From: CAZOKZ01 sp964580585
GTDB lineage: Bacteria; Sumerlaeota; Sumerlaeia; SLMS01; JAHLLQ01
Reading direction: 5' to 3'
Assembly: GCA_964580585.1 (NCBI GenBank)
Contig: CAZOKZ010000002.1
Location: forward strand, 1 to 64,000
DNA length: 64,000 nt
Below the pieces are notes generated by a model that was not told the origin of the DNA, made no database searches, and saw only the letters and a program-made list of their open reading frames with translations. The position numbers and the translations under genes are program-made. This document shows, piece after piece, positions 35,970 through 44,964 of this stretch (the first letter of the stretch is position 1; the number at the start of each line of letters is the position of its first letter).

Positions 35970-37256
35970 ATGAACACCAAACCGCTTCACATCGCCCTTG
36001 TGGGCTTTGGCAACATCGGCACCGGCGTGGTGCGGCATCTGGCGGAATACGCCAGTCTCATCAACCACCGTATCCCGCGCGAGATTGTGCTGAAAACCAT
36101 TTGCGATAAGGACCTGGAAACCGACCGGGGCGTTTCCATCAAAGGTATTCGTCTGACGGACGATTACCACGAGATCGTCCGCGATCCAGATATCGAAGTG
36201 GTGATCGAATTAGTGGGCGGCACAACGGTGGCTTACGATATCGTAACTGCATCGTTGAAAGCCGGTAAACATGTGGTGACAGCCAACAAGGCGCTTGTGG
36301 CGACTTATGGGGGCGATCTGTTCCGTCTGGCTGCCGAGCATAATGCGCACTTGCTGTTTGAAGCCAGCGTTGGCGCGGGCATTCCGTTGATTCATTCGAT
36401 GCAAACGGGCTTGCTGCCAAACCGTTTCCTGGCACTGCACGGCATTTTGAATGGAACGTGTAACTATATCCTTTCGGCCATGGAAGATCATCCCGGAACG
36501 CCCTTTGAGACCGTTTTGAAAGAAGCCATGGACTTGGGATATGCGGAACCGGACCCGACGCTGGATATCGAGGGCTACGACACGGCGCATAAAATCGCTA
36601 TTATGGGCTCCTTGGCATATGAATACGACCTGCGGGCACGCGATGTCGTGGTCAAGGGCATCACGCACATTACGCCGAAGGACATTGAATTTGCCCGTGA
36701 GCACGGGCAAACGATCAAGCTGCTGGCTAGTGCGCGTCTGGACAAAGACGAGCAGCCCCATTTGTCCGTCTGGCCGACGTTTGTCCCTGCGAATCATCCG
36801 ATTGGCCGTGTGCGCGGTGTCGTCAACACGTTGTGGATCGAAGCGGAACCGATTGGCCCGACAATGTACACGGGCGCAGGCGCGGGCCAGGGCTCGACCG
36901 GCAGCGGTATTCTGAGCGACGTGATGTTGATTGCCCAGGCAGGATCGGCTGAAATGCTTGGGTTATTGAACCCTCTTCACATTCCGACGGTGGCTTATTC
37001 CGAGGTTCCGCCCGATGTTCTGCATCCGAAGCGTTACCTGCGAATCAATGATGGCGATAAAGTTCGTTTGAAATCGGCATTGCGCTATCCGGTGATCGAA
37101 GAATTCGATGAGGGGATGATTTTTAGCGTTCCGGAGCAAAAAGACGTTGAGCGCAAGGAATTGCTTGGCAAATTACATGACTTAGGTATAGGTGAATCGG
37201 ACTTCTGCGAGATCCACGTCGCACTTCAGCCCGAGGATTCTTCGTTGCTTCCCTAA
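35970..37256 (+). CDS. hom: Homoserine dehydrogenase
   Basis: This enzyme reduces aspartate semialdehyde to homoserine, the branch point for threonine and methionine. The 428 residues have the NAD(P) site GFGNIGTGVV, the catalytic region with LNGTCNYIL and EPDPTLDIEGYD, and a C-terminal ACT domain (about 345-425) for feedback control by threonine. AAAGGAT precedes the ATG. MetX, which uses homoserine, ends the window at 63.7 kb but is not linked. Confidence 0.94.
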   Translation: MNTKPLHIALVGFGNIGTGVVRHLAEYASLINHRIPREIVLKTICDKDLETDRGVSIKGIRLTDDYHEIVRDPDIEVVIELVGGTTVAYDIVTASLKAGKHVVTANKALVATYGGDLFRLAAEHNAHLLFEASVGAGIPLIHSMQTGLLPNRFLALHGILNGTCNYILSAMEDHPGTPFETVLKEAMDLGYAEPDPTLDIEGYDTAHKIAIMGSLAYEYDLRARDVVVKGITHITPKDIEFAREHGQTIKLLASARLDKDEQPHLSVWPTFVPANHPIGRVRGVVNTLWIEAEPIGPTMYTGAGAGQGSTGSGILSDVMLIAQAGSAEMLGLLNPLHIPTVAYSEVPPDVLHPKRYLRINDGDKVRLKSALRYPVIEEFDEGMIFSVPEQKDVERKELLGKLHDLGIGESDFCEIHVALQPEDSSLLP

Positions 37257-37275
37257 CGCGAGGAAAGGCGCTAAG

Positions 37276-37818
37276 ATGACAAACGACAAAATCGTTCTAA
37301 TGGTTTCACTCACTCAGCAGATGTATGAAGACATTAAGTTCATCACTCAACACAACCCAACCCAGGTGGTGGATGAAGATACCGTTCGTATGTACAACAG
37401 CCTCCTGAACGAGGTCCGTGTGACGATGCCGGGCGTTACGGCGGTTCTGGCGTTCGAGGAAATGAACGCGCGCACACTGAAATACAAAGACGCCCTGGTG
37501 GTTGTTGGCCAGTTGATGAGGCTGCTTGAAGTTGCTTCTCGGGAACAATTCCCGATCGAAACGCTGTTTAACATGTCGAGCGACCCACCCACCCGAGTTC
37601 AACGTTCGGTACGCAGGAATAACCAGGAAGAAGAGTACGAAGAGGAAGACGACGAGTATAACATCCATGACGAAGAACTGTACGGACCCAATCGTCCGGT
37701 ACATGTCAACGCCGATGGAACGGTTCCGTTTTCGTTGGACGACGAGGATTTAGAAGAAGAACATCCCGGCGTAAACGACTCGATCGACGACTTTGAAGAT
37801 TATCGGGAATTACGATAA
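37276..37818 (+). CDS. Acidic protein of unknown function
   Basis: About 180 residues. The first 100 form a likely helical domain (KIVLMVSLTQQMYEDIKF... NARTLKYKDALVVVGQLM). The last 75 are very acidic and probably unfolded (NQEEEYEEEDDEYN, DDEDLEEEH). I recognise no family. AGGAAAGG upstream of ATG 37276 sets the start. It lies 19 bases after hom and 60 before the epimerase-like gene. Confidence 0.72.
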   Translation: MTNDKIVLMVSLTQQMYEDIKFITQHNPTQVVDEDTVRMYNSLLNEVRVTMPGVTAVLAFEEMNARTLKYKDALVVVGQLMRLLEVASREQFPIETLFNMSSDPPTRVQRSVRRNNQEEEYEEEDDEYNIHDEELYGPNRPVHVNADGTVPFSLDDEDLEEEHPGVNDSIDDFEDYRELR

Positions 37819-37825
37819 TCTCTGT

Positions 37826-37842
37826 CTCATTGATCCAATGAG
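37826..37842 (+). terminator. Weak hairpin after the acidic-protein gene
   Basis: CTCATTG-ATC-CAATGAG followed by TTCTCGCTTTC. The stem is short and the T tract interrupted. Confidence 0.35.
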
Positions 37843-37878
37843 TTCTCGCTTTCAAGAAACAGGATACCTCTTAAAACT

Positions 37879-38406
37879 ATGAAAAATGAGAACCTGGATC
37901 GATCGGCCCCCACGCCTGAAAAACAAAAAGTTACGCCCGAAGGCAAATCCGTCGTCCCTTTCATCGACGGGGTGATTCTGCGTCCACTAATCACGCATAG
38001 CGATGAACGGGGTGAACTGACAGAGCTTTATCGCGAATCCTGGGGCGTGCATCCCGATCCCCTTGTCTATGTAAAACATATCACCGTGCGGCCAGGGAAA
38101 ATCAAAGGGTGGGCAAAACATCAATACCAGGACGACCGATATGCCGTCTTGTACGGAACCATGCAGGTTGTCCTTTACGACGATCGTCCCGATTCTCCGA
38201 CGCATGGCTTGATCAACGAGTTTTTCCTGGGCACAATTAATCGTTCTCTACTGCTCATTCCGCGCATGGTCTATCACGCCGACCGAAACGTAGGCACAAC
38301 CGACGCAATCTTCATCAATATGCCAAACAAGCTATACGATCACGTCAAACCGGACAAGCTGCGCCTGCCGCTCGATAATGATCTGATTCCTTACACGTGG
38401 CGTTAA
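37879..38406 (+). CDS. dTDP-4-dehydrorhamnose 3,5-epimerase-like cupin
   Basis: The 175 residues share the RmlC layout: DERGELTELYRE, then a metal-free cupin with the catalytic-type His in KGWAKHQYQDDRYAVLYGT, and LLIPRMVYHA. RmlC converts the 4-keto sugar in dTDP-rhamnose synthesis. The usual GxHxQ motif is altered to KHQYQ, so it may act on another sugar or on none. The next gene, a glycosyltransferase, starts nine bases after the stop, which supports a surface-polysaccharide role. Confidence 0.75.
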   Translation: MKNENLDRSAPTPEKQKVTPEGKSVVPFIDGVILRPLITHSDERGELTELYRESWGVHPDPLVYVKHITVRPGKIKGWAKHQYQDDRYAVLYGTMQVVLYDDRPDSPTHGLINEFFLGTINRSLLLIPRMVYHADRNVGTTDAIFINMPNKLYDHVKPDKLRLPLDNDLIPYTWR

Positions 38407-38414
38407 CCGATTTC

Positions 38415-39293
38415 ATGCCTCGCGTAACCATCATCATTCCGACTTACAACTGGGCCACCGTGCTGCCCTATTCCATCGGCAGCGTACTCGACCAGACCTT
38501 TACAGATTTCGAGCTGCTGGTCGTGGGCGATTGTTGCACAGACGAGTCGGAGCAAGTCGTCGAGGATATCGCGGCAAAAGACCCACGTGTGCGATGGATC
38601 AATCTGGAAACCAACGCAGGCGAACAATCCGGTCCTAACAACGAGGGTTTGCGCCAAGCGAAAGGCGAAATCATCGCCTATTTGGGACACGACGATCTGT
38701 GGTTGCCGCGCCACCTGGAGCGTCTTGTAAACGCCATCGATGCGGGGGCCGATCTGGCTTATGGCATCATGGAAGAATATGATGTTTCGGGCACAAAACC
38801 CAAGGCATCGATGCAATTCGTCGAAGAAAACACCAACGGCATGTGGCTGGTACCGGGGTCGGTGGCGCACCGGGCGGAAGTAACGAAACAACTGAACGGC
38901 TGGCGTTATTTCCGCGCCATTGACGATAATCCAGATACCGATTTATGGGAACGCGCCCGCAAAGCAGGCTTTAAATACAAGTTCGTCCCTCATGTGACCG
39001 GGGTGAAATTCCCCGCCGTGAATCGCAAAGACGCCTACAAACGTCGCGAATGCCGCGAGCAAAAAGCGATGCTCGAACGCATCCGCTCGGAACCGGATTT
39101 CGAGCATATAGAACTGGTCAAGATGCTCGCGACCACGCACCGGATGCTGCATGCGCCGCGCGGATACCGACGGTTGCTGGGTGAGTTGTACCAAACGACT
39201 TACCAGCGCATCCACGACCGTTTATTTCCCCGCAAACGTGGCAAGGAAATCGATAAACGGCGCAAGTTCAAGGGCCTGGACAAGAAGAAGTAA
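38415..39293 (+). CDS. GT2-family glycosyltransferase
   Basis: About 292 residues with the GT-A fold: TIIIPTYNWATVLPYSIGSV, the nucleotide-sugar region and LGHDDLWLPRHLERL, where HDD supplies the metal-binding DxD-type site. A basic tail (RKRGKEIDKRRKFK) ends the protein. ATG 38415 is preferred over GTG 38397. It is likely co-transcribed with the epimerase-like gene and ends three bases before the convergent DHS-like gene. Confidence 0.87.
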   Translation: MPRVTIIIPTYNWATVLPYSIGSVLDQTFTDFELLVVGDCCTDESEQVVEDIAAKDPRVRWINLETNAGEQSGPNNEGLRQAKGEIIAYLGHDDLWLPRHLERLVNAIDAGADLAYGIMEEYDVSGTKPKASMQFVEENTNGMWLVPGSVAHRAEVTKQLNGWRYFRAIDDNPDTDLWERARKAGFKYKFVPHVTGVKFPAVNRKDAYKRRECREQKAMLERIRSEPDFEHIELVKMLATTHRMLHAPRGYRRLLGELYQTTYQRIHDRLFPRKRGKEIDKRRKFKGLDKKK

Positions 39294-39296
39294 GCG

Positions 39297-40256
39297 TTAC
39301 TTGTTCAGTTCTTCCTGCAGCGCCGCGAACAAGAGCGGAATCATGATTTCGTGGTGACCGGTGAAGGAAAAACCGCGTCCTTTGCCCGTGCGCGTGGGAC
39401 GCGAGACAACGTTCATGTTCGCGCGATAGTGCTGGATCATATCGAAATTGACGGCGGTGAAGTTTTCCACTTTCGCGCCGAGGTTTCGCGCGACGGTGAG
39501 CGCCTTAAGAAACACTTCGGGCAATAGCACCGCCGACCCAAGATTAACCACCACCCCGCCATCGTTCAAGTTCGGCAATTGCCCCGCCAGGAGCTTGAAA
39601 TCGCGCATGGAAAGCTCGCCCATCAGTGCACCGTCGGCGTGCGGTTGCTGGTGAATGATATCCGTCCCCACGGCAATATGCAACGTGGCGGGCGTTTGGC
39701 ATTCCCAGCAGGTGGCTAGCAGCGAATGCTGTTTATACGGCGCGCGCGAGTTGGCAATGGCTCGCCCCACGGCTTCGCCCGCACCGAGTTTATCGCCCTC
39801 GCCAGCACGCATGGCTTGGAAAATCCCGCGCCCGGTTTCACGCACCATTCCAAACGTACCGTCGGCCAACCCGGCTTCCACGTCTTCGCTGGTGTGTCCG
39901 AATTTCGCGAGTTCAAAATCGTGAATCGCCCCCGCGCCGTTCAGACTGAGAGTGCTGATCCATCCGCGACGGATCATTTCGTTCAGCAACGGCGACAGTC
40001 CGCACTTAATCGGGTGAGCGCCCATCATCCAAACAATGGCGCGGTCGCGGCGAACGGCGTCAGCCATGGCGGCGATGACCGCGCGGAAATCGCTCGCCTT
40101 CAAAATATGCGGCAACGTATCGAGCCAATCGGCAACCGAGCAACCGGGTTCGGGAACGCGCGCCAACAGGTCGGGGTTCACCTTGCTCTGGCGATTTCTG
40201 ATCGAGAGCGTCTTGACGCGAGAAAGATTGGCTGGCTGGCGGCGTTTGGGCGGCAT
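39297..40256 (-). CDS. Deoxyhypusine-synthase-like protein
   Basis: About 319 residues. IVWMMGAHPIKCGLSPLL, LSLNGAGAIHDFELAKFGHT and GVVVNLGSAVLLPEVFLKAL resemble the NAD-binding core of the deoxyhypusine synthase / homospermidine synthase family. True DHS modifies a Lys of eIF5A, which bacteria lack. Bacterial relatives may make homospermidine or act on unknown substrates. I cannot confirm the catalytic Lys. ATG 40256 (MPPKRRQP) is chosen since the upstream in-frame part overlaps a non-coding repeat zone. Confidence 0.65.
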   Translation of the reverse strand: MPPKRRQPANLSRVKTLSIRNRQSKVNPDLLARVPEPGCSVADWLDTLPHILKASDFRAVIAAMADAVRRDRAIVWMMGAHPIKCGLSPLLNEMIRRGWISTLSLNGAGAIHDFELAKFGHTSEDVEAGLADGTFGMVRETGRGIFQAMRAGEGDKLGAGEAVGRAIANSRAPYKQHSLLATCWECQTPATLHIAVGTDIIHQQPHADGALMGELSMRDFKLLAGQLPNLNDGGVVVNLGSAVLLPEVFLKALTVARNLGAKVENFTAVNFDMIQHYRANMNVVSRPTRTGKGRGFSFTGHHEIMIPLLFAALQEELNK

Positions 40257-40299
40257 CGCTGAGAAACCTCGGACGGTGAGAATCGTATGATTCAAAAAC

Positions 40300-40392
40300 C
40301 ACGCATACGCGCAGAGGTGCCACTGGTTTTTTATTCTCGCGCAGAGGCGCAAATATTTAGCCATAGAGAACACAGAGATCACAGAGAGTTTT
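40300..40392. repeat. Degenerate short-period repeats (CAGAGG / ACACAGAG type)
   Basis: CGCGCAGAGGTGCC... CGCGCAGAGGCGCA... and AGAACACAGAGATCACAGAGAG form imprecise repeats of about 7-10 bases. Similar short tracts occur at 44.85, 47.55 and 63.62 kb, all between genes. Confidence 0.5.
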
Positions 40393-40522
40393 ATGCAAGT
40401 GATTAGAAGTTTTAGTTCTTTGTATATACTGATAGGCTTTGCAATTCATCCGCCAGTTAGTGATACATCTTTCTCAGATTTTGTCACAAACTACGATTCA
40501 TTGGGAAGCGATCTAATTTATT

Positions 40523-41566
40523 ATGTATCTCATTGCAAGCGGTGGAAGTTCTCTCATCCTTTTAGTTCCTGTAGCAGGGATAGCAGCTTTGTTCCTTCTG
40601 ATGATGTTTGCACGGCGTCAATCGAAGGTGCCCGAGTCCGATACGGCAGTCGGAAATCCAGAACTTCAAGAGGTGCGAAAGCGGCTCAAGAGCGGCGATT
40701 GGCAGACCGCCCACGACTATCTTACCCGCATCTCAGATAAGGATGAAAGGGCAGCAGTCATTGATGCGCTCTCATCCTGGAAGGAGCGGCCAAAGTGGCT
40801 AGATAATTGGGTCGAGAGTAAACCCGATTCCTCGTTGCCGTATCTTGTCCGGGGAGCCCACTCTATTCATTGGGCCTGGGAAGCTAGGGGCAGTGGCTTT
40901 GGAGATCAGGTCTCCACGAAGAGGTTTCAAACCATGTTTGATCGACTTAACCTTGCCCAGGAGGACTTGGAGAAAGCGATTGAGTTGGATCCTCGCGATC
41001 CAACCCCATTTGCCTTTCTAATCCGGGTCGCCATGGGGCTTGAGTGGGATCGGGAAGAGACACAGGAGCTCCTCGAGCAAGCACGGGAGCTTTGTCCCGA
41101 ACATCGGCTGGCGCACCGGAACATGCTCATCTATCTTTGCGAGAAGTGGCATGGTTCCCATGAGGAAATGTTCGAGTTTGCCAGAAATAGTGCCAACAAC
41201 GCTAAACCAGGAAGTGGATTGCATACCTTGGTGGGCGATGCTCATTGGCACAGGCAGCAGTACCAAGCGTTGTGGGAGGAGAGGGGTGACTACGACAAGT
41301 ACTTCCTAAACCAGGAGGTTAGGTCAGAACTATTAGCGGCGTATCATGGATCGCTGGCCTCACCATCGTATCGAGAGAATGCGTTTACGCTTCAGGATAG
41401 AAATGTTTTTGCCTATTGCCTCGTCCAAGCCAATGAACTCGGACTCGCGCGGAGGGAGTTTGAGCTAATTGGCAATCATATGACGGAGTGGCCTTGGTTA
41501 TTTATGGGCGGTAGTATCGGTTTTCGCGATGCCCGGCATAAGGCTTTGAGGGCACCTGTTGGATAA
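40523..41566 (+). CDS. Membrane-anchored TPR-like protein, possibly DUF4034
   Basis: The 347-residue protein begins with one membrane helix (about 7-27). The rest is helical and TPR-like (DLEKAIELDPRDPTPFAFLI). A stretch WAWEARGSGFGDQV resembles DUF4034 proteins as I recall them; that match is unproven. Base composition is more AT-rich than its neighbours, and the upstream 130 bases are also AT-rich, which hints at foreign origin. Start ATG 40523 has no strong ribosome binding site. Confidence 0.65.
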   Translation: MYLIASGGSSLILLVPVAGIAALFLLMMFARRQSKVPESDTAVGNPELQEVRKRLKSGDWQTAHDYLTRISDKDERAAVIDALSSWKERPKWLDNWVESKPDSSLPYLVRGAHSIHWAWEARGSGFGDQVSTKRFQTMFDRLNLAQEDLEKAIELDPRDPTPFAFLIRVAMGLEWDREETQELLEQARELCPEHRLAHRNMLIYLCEKWHGSHEEMFEFARNSANNAKPGSGLHTLVGDAHWHRQQYQALWEERGDYDKYFLNQEVRSELLAAYHGSLASPSYRENAFTLQDRNVFAYCLVQANELGLARREFELIGNHMTEWPWLFMGGSIGFRDARHKALRAPVG

Positions 41567-41687
41567 TAGAACATTCTCTGGCAGTGTTGGGTGAACCACA
41601 TTGTCCTCTTCAACCTGGAAAACCCCCTTGTGGCAACGCGTCGAATGCGGCACGAATCGGGAACTTGCCGCACGTGGAGCAAACAGG

Positions 41688-43547
41688 GTGCAGATCACCG
41701 ACGAATTTTTGGACAAATTGCCGACTGGCCCGGGCGTCTATATCATGAAAGACGCCGAGGATCGTATCTTATATGTCGGCAAGGCGATCAATCTGCGCAG
41801 TCGCGTGCGATCGTATTTTCGCGACGGCGGCGATGGACGTTTTATTATCCCATTCCTGCGCGGCAAAGTCCACACAATCGAAACGGTGCTGACGACGTCG
41901 GAAAAAGACGCGCTGCTGCTCGAAAATACGCTGATCAAAAAGCACAAACCACGCTACAATATCCGCCTGCGCGACGATAAAACGTACATTTCGCTGCGTC
42001 TCGACACGACGCACGAATGGCCGCGCATTCATCGCGTGCGGCGACGCAAACGCGGTGACAAGGCGCTGTATTTCGGCCCCTATTCCAGCAGCAAATCGGT
42101 CAACGAAACGATTCGTTTCCTGCAACGGCTGTTTCCAATTCGCTCGTGCACGGATTATGAACTGACCACTCGCACGCGACCATGTATTCTGCATCAGATT
42201 GAACGGTGCAGCGCGCCGTGCGTCGGCAAGATGGACCATGCCACATACCAGGAGTATGTCGCGCAATCGTTGCTGTTTTTACGCGGACACAAGGACGAGG
42301 TGGTCCGACTTCTGACCGAAAAAATGCACGAATTCAGCGAGGATATGCAGTTTGAAAAAGCCGCTCTGGTTCGCGACCGCATTCGCGCCATCGAGCAAAC
42401 AATCGAGAAAGCGACCGTTCATAGCCATCGCGCGTTCAACCGCGACGTGATCGGTGTGGCGCGCGCGGGCGGACGCATTGTATTTGCGGTGTTGAATTTC
42501 GAACGAGGACGATTGAACAATTCCGAAACGTTCAAGGTGCGCGACACAGACCTTGACGACGCGCAAGTGCTCGAAGGTTTCCTGACTCAATATTACGACA
42601 TGGGGCGCACTGTCCCGGCAGATGTTCTGGTGCCGCGTGAACCAACGAACCTGGCGCTACTGACGAAAACACTGGCCGAAACGCGCGGCGGGCCGGTGCA
42701 CGTTCGCGTGCCTCAACGTGGCGAGAAAAAACGTCTGTTGGAGATGGCTCAACGCAACGCAGAAGACATGCTGGATCGCACGTTGGCGGGCGCAAAAACG
42801 ATGGAAGAAACGCTCGATAACCTGCGTGTAAGTTTACATCTCGACCGCCTGCCGCGCCACATCGAATGCTTCGATATTTCAAATTTCCAAGGCTCGTTTC
42901 CCGTCGGATCGATGGTGTGTTTCCGCGATGGCGAGCCGGACAAAAGCGGTTACCGCCGCTTTCAAATTAAAACCATCGACGGGCAAAACGATTTCGCGAT
43001 GATGCAGGAAATCCTGACTCGGCGTTACCGTCGCATTGCGTCGGGCGAAGAGCCGCCTCCCGATTTGATTGTAATCGATGGAGGGAAAGGCCAACTCGGC
43101 ATCGCCATCGAAGTGCTGCGCGGGTTGGAACTCGCCGGAAAAATTCCCGTTGTGGGACTGGCCAAGGCGCGGCTGAAATCGCGCGATGGCGAGCACATCC
43201 GCACCGAGGAACGCGTGTTTTTGCCGCTGCGAAAAAACCCGGTGACATTCACGCGGTCGGACCCCGCGTTGCATTTGCTCGAACGTCTCCGCGATGAAAC
43301 GCACCGATTTGGCGTTACGTATCACCGCCACTTACGCAACAAAAGCGCGCTGAAAACAGGCTTGGAAGAGATTCCCGCCGTTGGCCCAAAACGCCGCGCG
43401 TTGCTGCTGAAACATTTTGGCAGCCTGGCGCGTGTGAAGCGGGCAACACTTGACGATTTGCGGTCGGTCAATGGCCTCGGCGAACAAGCCGCCCGTCATG
43501 TGCATGCGTTTTTCCACCCGGAAAAATCCGAATCCGAAAATGAATAA
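41688..43547 (+). CDS. uvrC: UvrABC excinuclease subunit C
   Basis: UvrC makes the two incisions around DNA damage after UvrA/UvrB loading. From GTG 41688 the protein is about 619 residues, the usual length. A GIY-YIG nuclease lies at the start (GPGVYIMKDAEDRILYVGKA). A Cys motif follows with RPCILHQIERCSAPCVGK, then the UVR domain, the RNase H-like nuclease (ECFDISNFQGSFPVGSMVCF) and tandem HhH motifs at the end. GTG 41688 has GGAG nine bases upstream. TTG 41601 would add 29 untypical residues. Confidence 0.94.
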   Translation: MQITDEFLDKLPTGPGVYIMKDAEDRILYVGKAINLRSRVRSYFRDGGDGRFIIPFLRGKVHTIETVLTTSEKDALLLENTLIKKHKPRYNIRLRDDKTYISLRLDTTHEWPRIHRVRRRKRGDKALYFGPYSSSKSVNETIRFLQRLFPIRSCTDYELTTRTRPCILHQIERCSAPCVGKMDHATYQEYVAQSLLFLRGHKDEVVRLLTEKMHEFSEDMQFEKAALVRDRIRAIEQTIEKATVHSHRAFNRDVIGVARAGGRIVFAVLNFERGRLNNSETFKVRDTDLDDAQVLEGFLTQYYDMGRTVPADVLVPREPTNLALLTKTLAETRGGPVHVRVPQRGEKKRLLEMAQRNAEDMLDRTLAGAKTMEETLDNLRVSLHLDRLPRHIECFDISNFQGSFPVGSMVCFRDGEPDKSGYRRFQIKTIDGQNDFAMMQEILTRRYRRIASGEEPPPDLIVIDGGKGQLGIAIEVLRGLELAGKIPVVGLAKARLKSRDGEHIRTEERVFLPLRKNPVTFTRSDPALHLLERLRDETHRFGVTYHRHLRNKSALKTGLEEIPAVGPKRRALLLKHFGSLARVKRATLDDLRSVNGLGEQAARHVHAFFHPEKSESENE

Positions 43548-43577
43548 CCTTCACTATTCACCGTAGAGAGAACCACT

Positions 43578-44345
43578 ATGAGCGAACTGCTGACATTTGA
43601 AAACCTGATTGCTTTCCTGACACTTGCCGCGCTCGAAATCGTGCTTGGCATCGATAACATTGTGTTCATCACGATCCTGGTCGGGAAACTGCCAGAAACC
43701 GTGCGCGTCAAAGCGATGCGTCTGGGTTTGGGCCTGGCGCTTTTTATGCGCGTCGGGCTGCTGCTCGGCATCAAGTGGATCATGGGTTTGACCAAACCGA
43801 TATTCGAAGTGATGAACAAAGCGTTTTCTGGCCGCGATTTGATTTTGCTGATCGGCGGGTTGTTCCTGATTGCCAAAAGCACACACGAAATTCACGACAA
43901 ACTGGAAATTCCCGATACCCACGAAGGCGGCAACGTTTCCAAACGCGTTGCGACATTCGGCATGACACTGATCCAGATCATGCTGCTCGACATCGTCTTT
44001 TCGCTCGATTCGGTCATCACCGCCGTCGGCATGGCAGACCACGTGCCGATCATGATCGCCGCCATTATCACGGCTGTTCTGGTCATGATGGCCTCGGCGG
44101 CGGCGGTGGGAAAATTCGTCGAAGAACACCCCACGATCAAGATGCTGGCGCTTTCATTCCTGATGTTAATTGGCGTGATGCTCGTCGCCGAAGGCTTCGG
44201 CAAGCACATCGAAAAGGGCTACATTTACTTCGCAATGGGTTTCTCACTGATGGTTGAAATGCTGAACTTGCGCATGCGTAAAGTTCGCCAACCCGTGCAT
44301 TTGCACCATAGTTTGGATCGGAATAAACTGCCGGAAGGAATGTAG
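43578..44345 (+). CDS. TerC-family integral membrane protein
   Basis: The 255 residues form seven or so membrane helices with the TerC/Alx signatures ALEIVLGIDNIVFI and DIVFSLDSVITAVGM. The acidic residues inside the membrane are thought to bind metal ions. Family members export manganese or act in tellurite resistance. It follows uvrC by 30 bases and may share its transcript. Confidence 0.9.
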   Translation: MSELLTFENLIAFLTLAALEIVLGIDNIVFITILVGKLPETVRVKAMRLGLGLALFMRVGLLLGIKWIMGLTKPIFEVMNKAFSGRDLILLIGGLFLIAKSTHEIHDKLEIPDTHEGGNVSKRVATFGMTLIQIMLLDIVFSLDSVITAVGMADHVPIMIAAIITAVLVMMASAAAVGKFVEEHPTIKMLALSFLMLIGVMLVAEGFGKHIEKGYIYFAMGFSLMVEMLNLRMRKVRQPVHLHHSLDRNKLPEGM

Positions 44346-44365
44346 TTTTCCAGGAGAAGGCGACT

Positions 44366-44836
44366 ATGAAAACGATTCGCAAATATGTTCCCGTCCTGGA
44401 ATTGCTCGCCTGCGCGATGATCGTTTTTGCCTATGTGTTCAAACTGGGAACTTTATTTATCGTTATTCCACCATGGTTGATAGCAGGCGCGGGCTACGCG
44501 TTGATGCAGGAGAAGCTCTCCTTTTATATTCCGCGCATGGGAAAATGCGCACCATTTGTTCGAAGTCCTTGGAATGTGCAGAAATACGCTTGGATCAATA
44601 GCATTGTTTTGATACCAATCATTGCAGGAATCATGTTTACCATTGGTTCTGAACCGATTGAAGATCCAGCTCCAACGGTTTTTTTTGGAGTTTTCGGTGT
44701 CGTAATTCTGGTAATGATGTTTAATTGTTTGCACCTTACTCCCACACCTATTCGGAGGAAAAATCCAGATGCTTTGAATGAAATGATCGAAGATGTTGAT
44801 ACACTCTGTAAAACTTTTGGCTTTGTTCGACGCTAA
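44366..44836 (+). CDS. Membrane protein of unknown function
   Basis: The 156 residues have about four membrane helices (VLELLACAMIVFAYVF, LFIVIPPWLIAGAGYALM, IVLIPIIAGIMFTI, VFFGVFGVVILVMMF). I recognise no family. AGGAGAAGG lies upstream of the ATG. It starts 20 bases after terC and is more AT-rich in its middle than terC. Confidence 0.65.
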   Translation: MKTIRKYVPVLELLACAMIVFAYVFKLGTLFIVIPPWLIAGAGYALMQEKLSFYIPRMGKCAPFVRSPWNVQKYAWINSIVLIPIIAGIMFTIGSEPIEDPAPTVFFGVFGVVILVMMFNCLHLTPTPIRRKNPDALNEMIEDVDTLCKTFGFVRR

Positions 44837-44847
44837 CCACCAAACCG

Positions 44848-44880
44848 ACTCTTCGTGTTCCTTCGTGTCTTCGTGGTTTG
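44848..44880. repeat. Degenerate CTTCGTG repeats
   Basis: CTTCGTG-TTCCTTCGTG-TCTTCGTGG: three near-identical 7-base units in the gap before the U32 gene (CACGAAG on the other strand). Confidence 0.55.
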
Positions 44881-44964
44881 TCTTTGATTTTGATTTTTCT
44901 ACCTGAAAACCCTTGTCGAGGAACGGAGTCCTCGCCTAGCAATCCCCGCACGAGGATTTCGCCC

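Noticed and set aside
40489..40496. TTGTCACAA-like half site as a second Rex operator
   Set aside because: Only one arm is present; the other half of the palindrome is missing.
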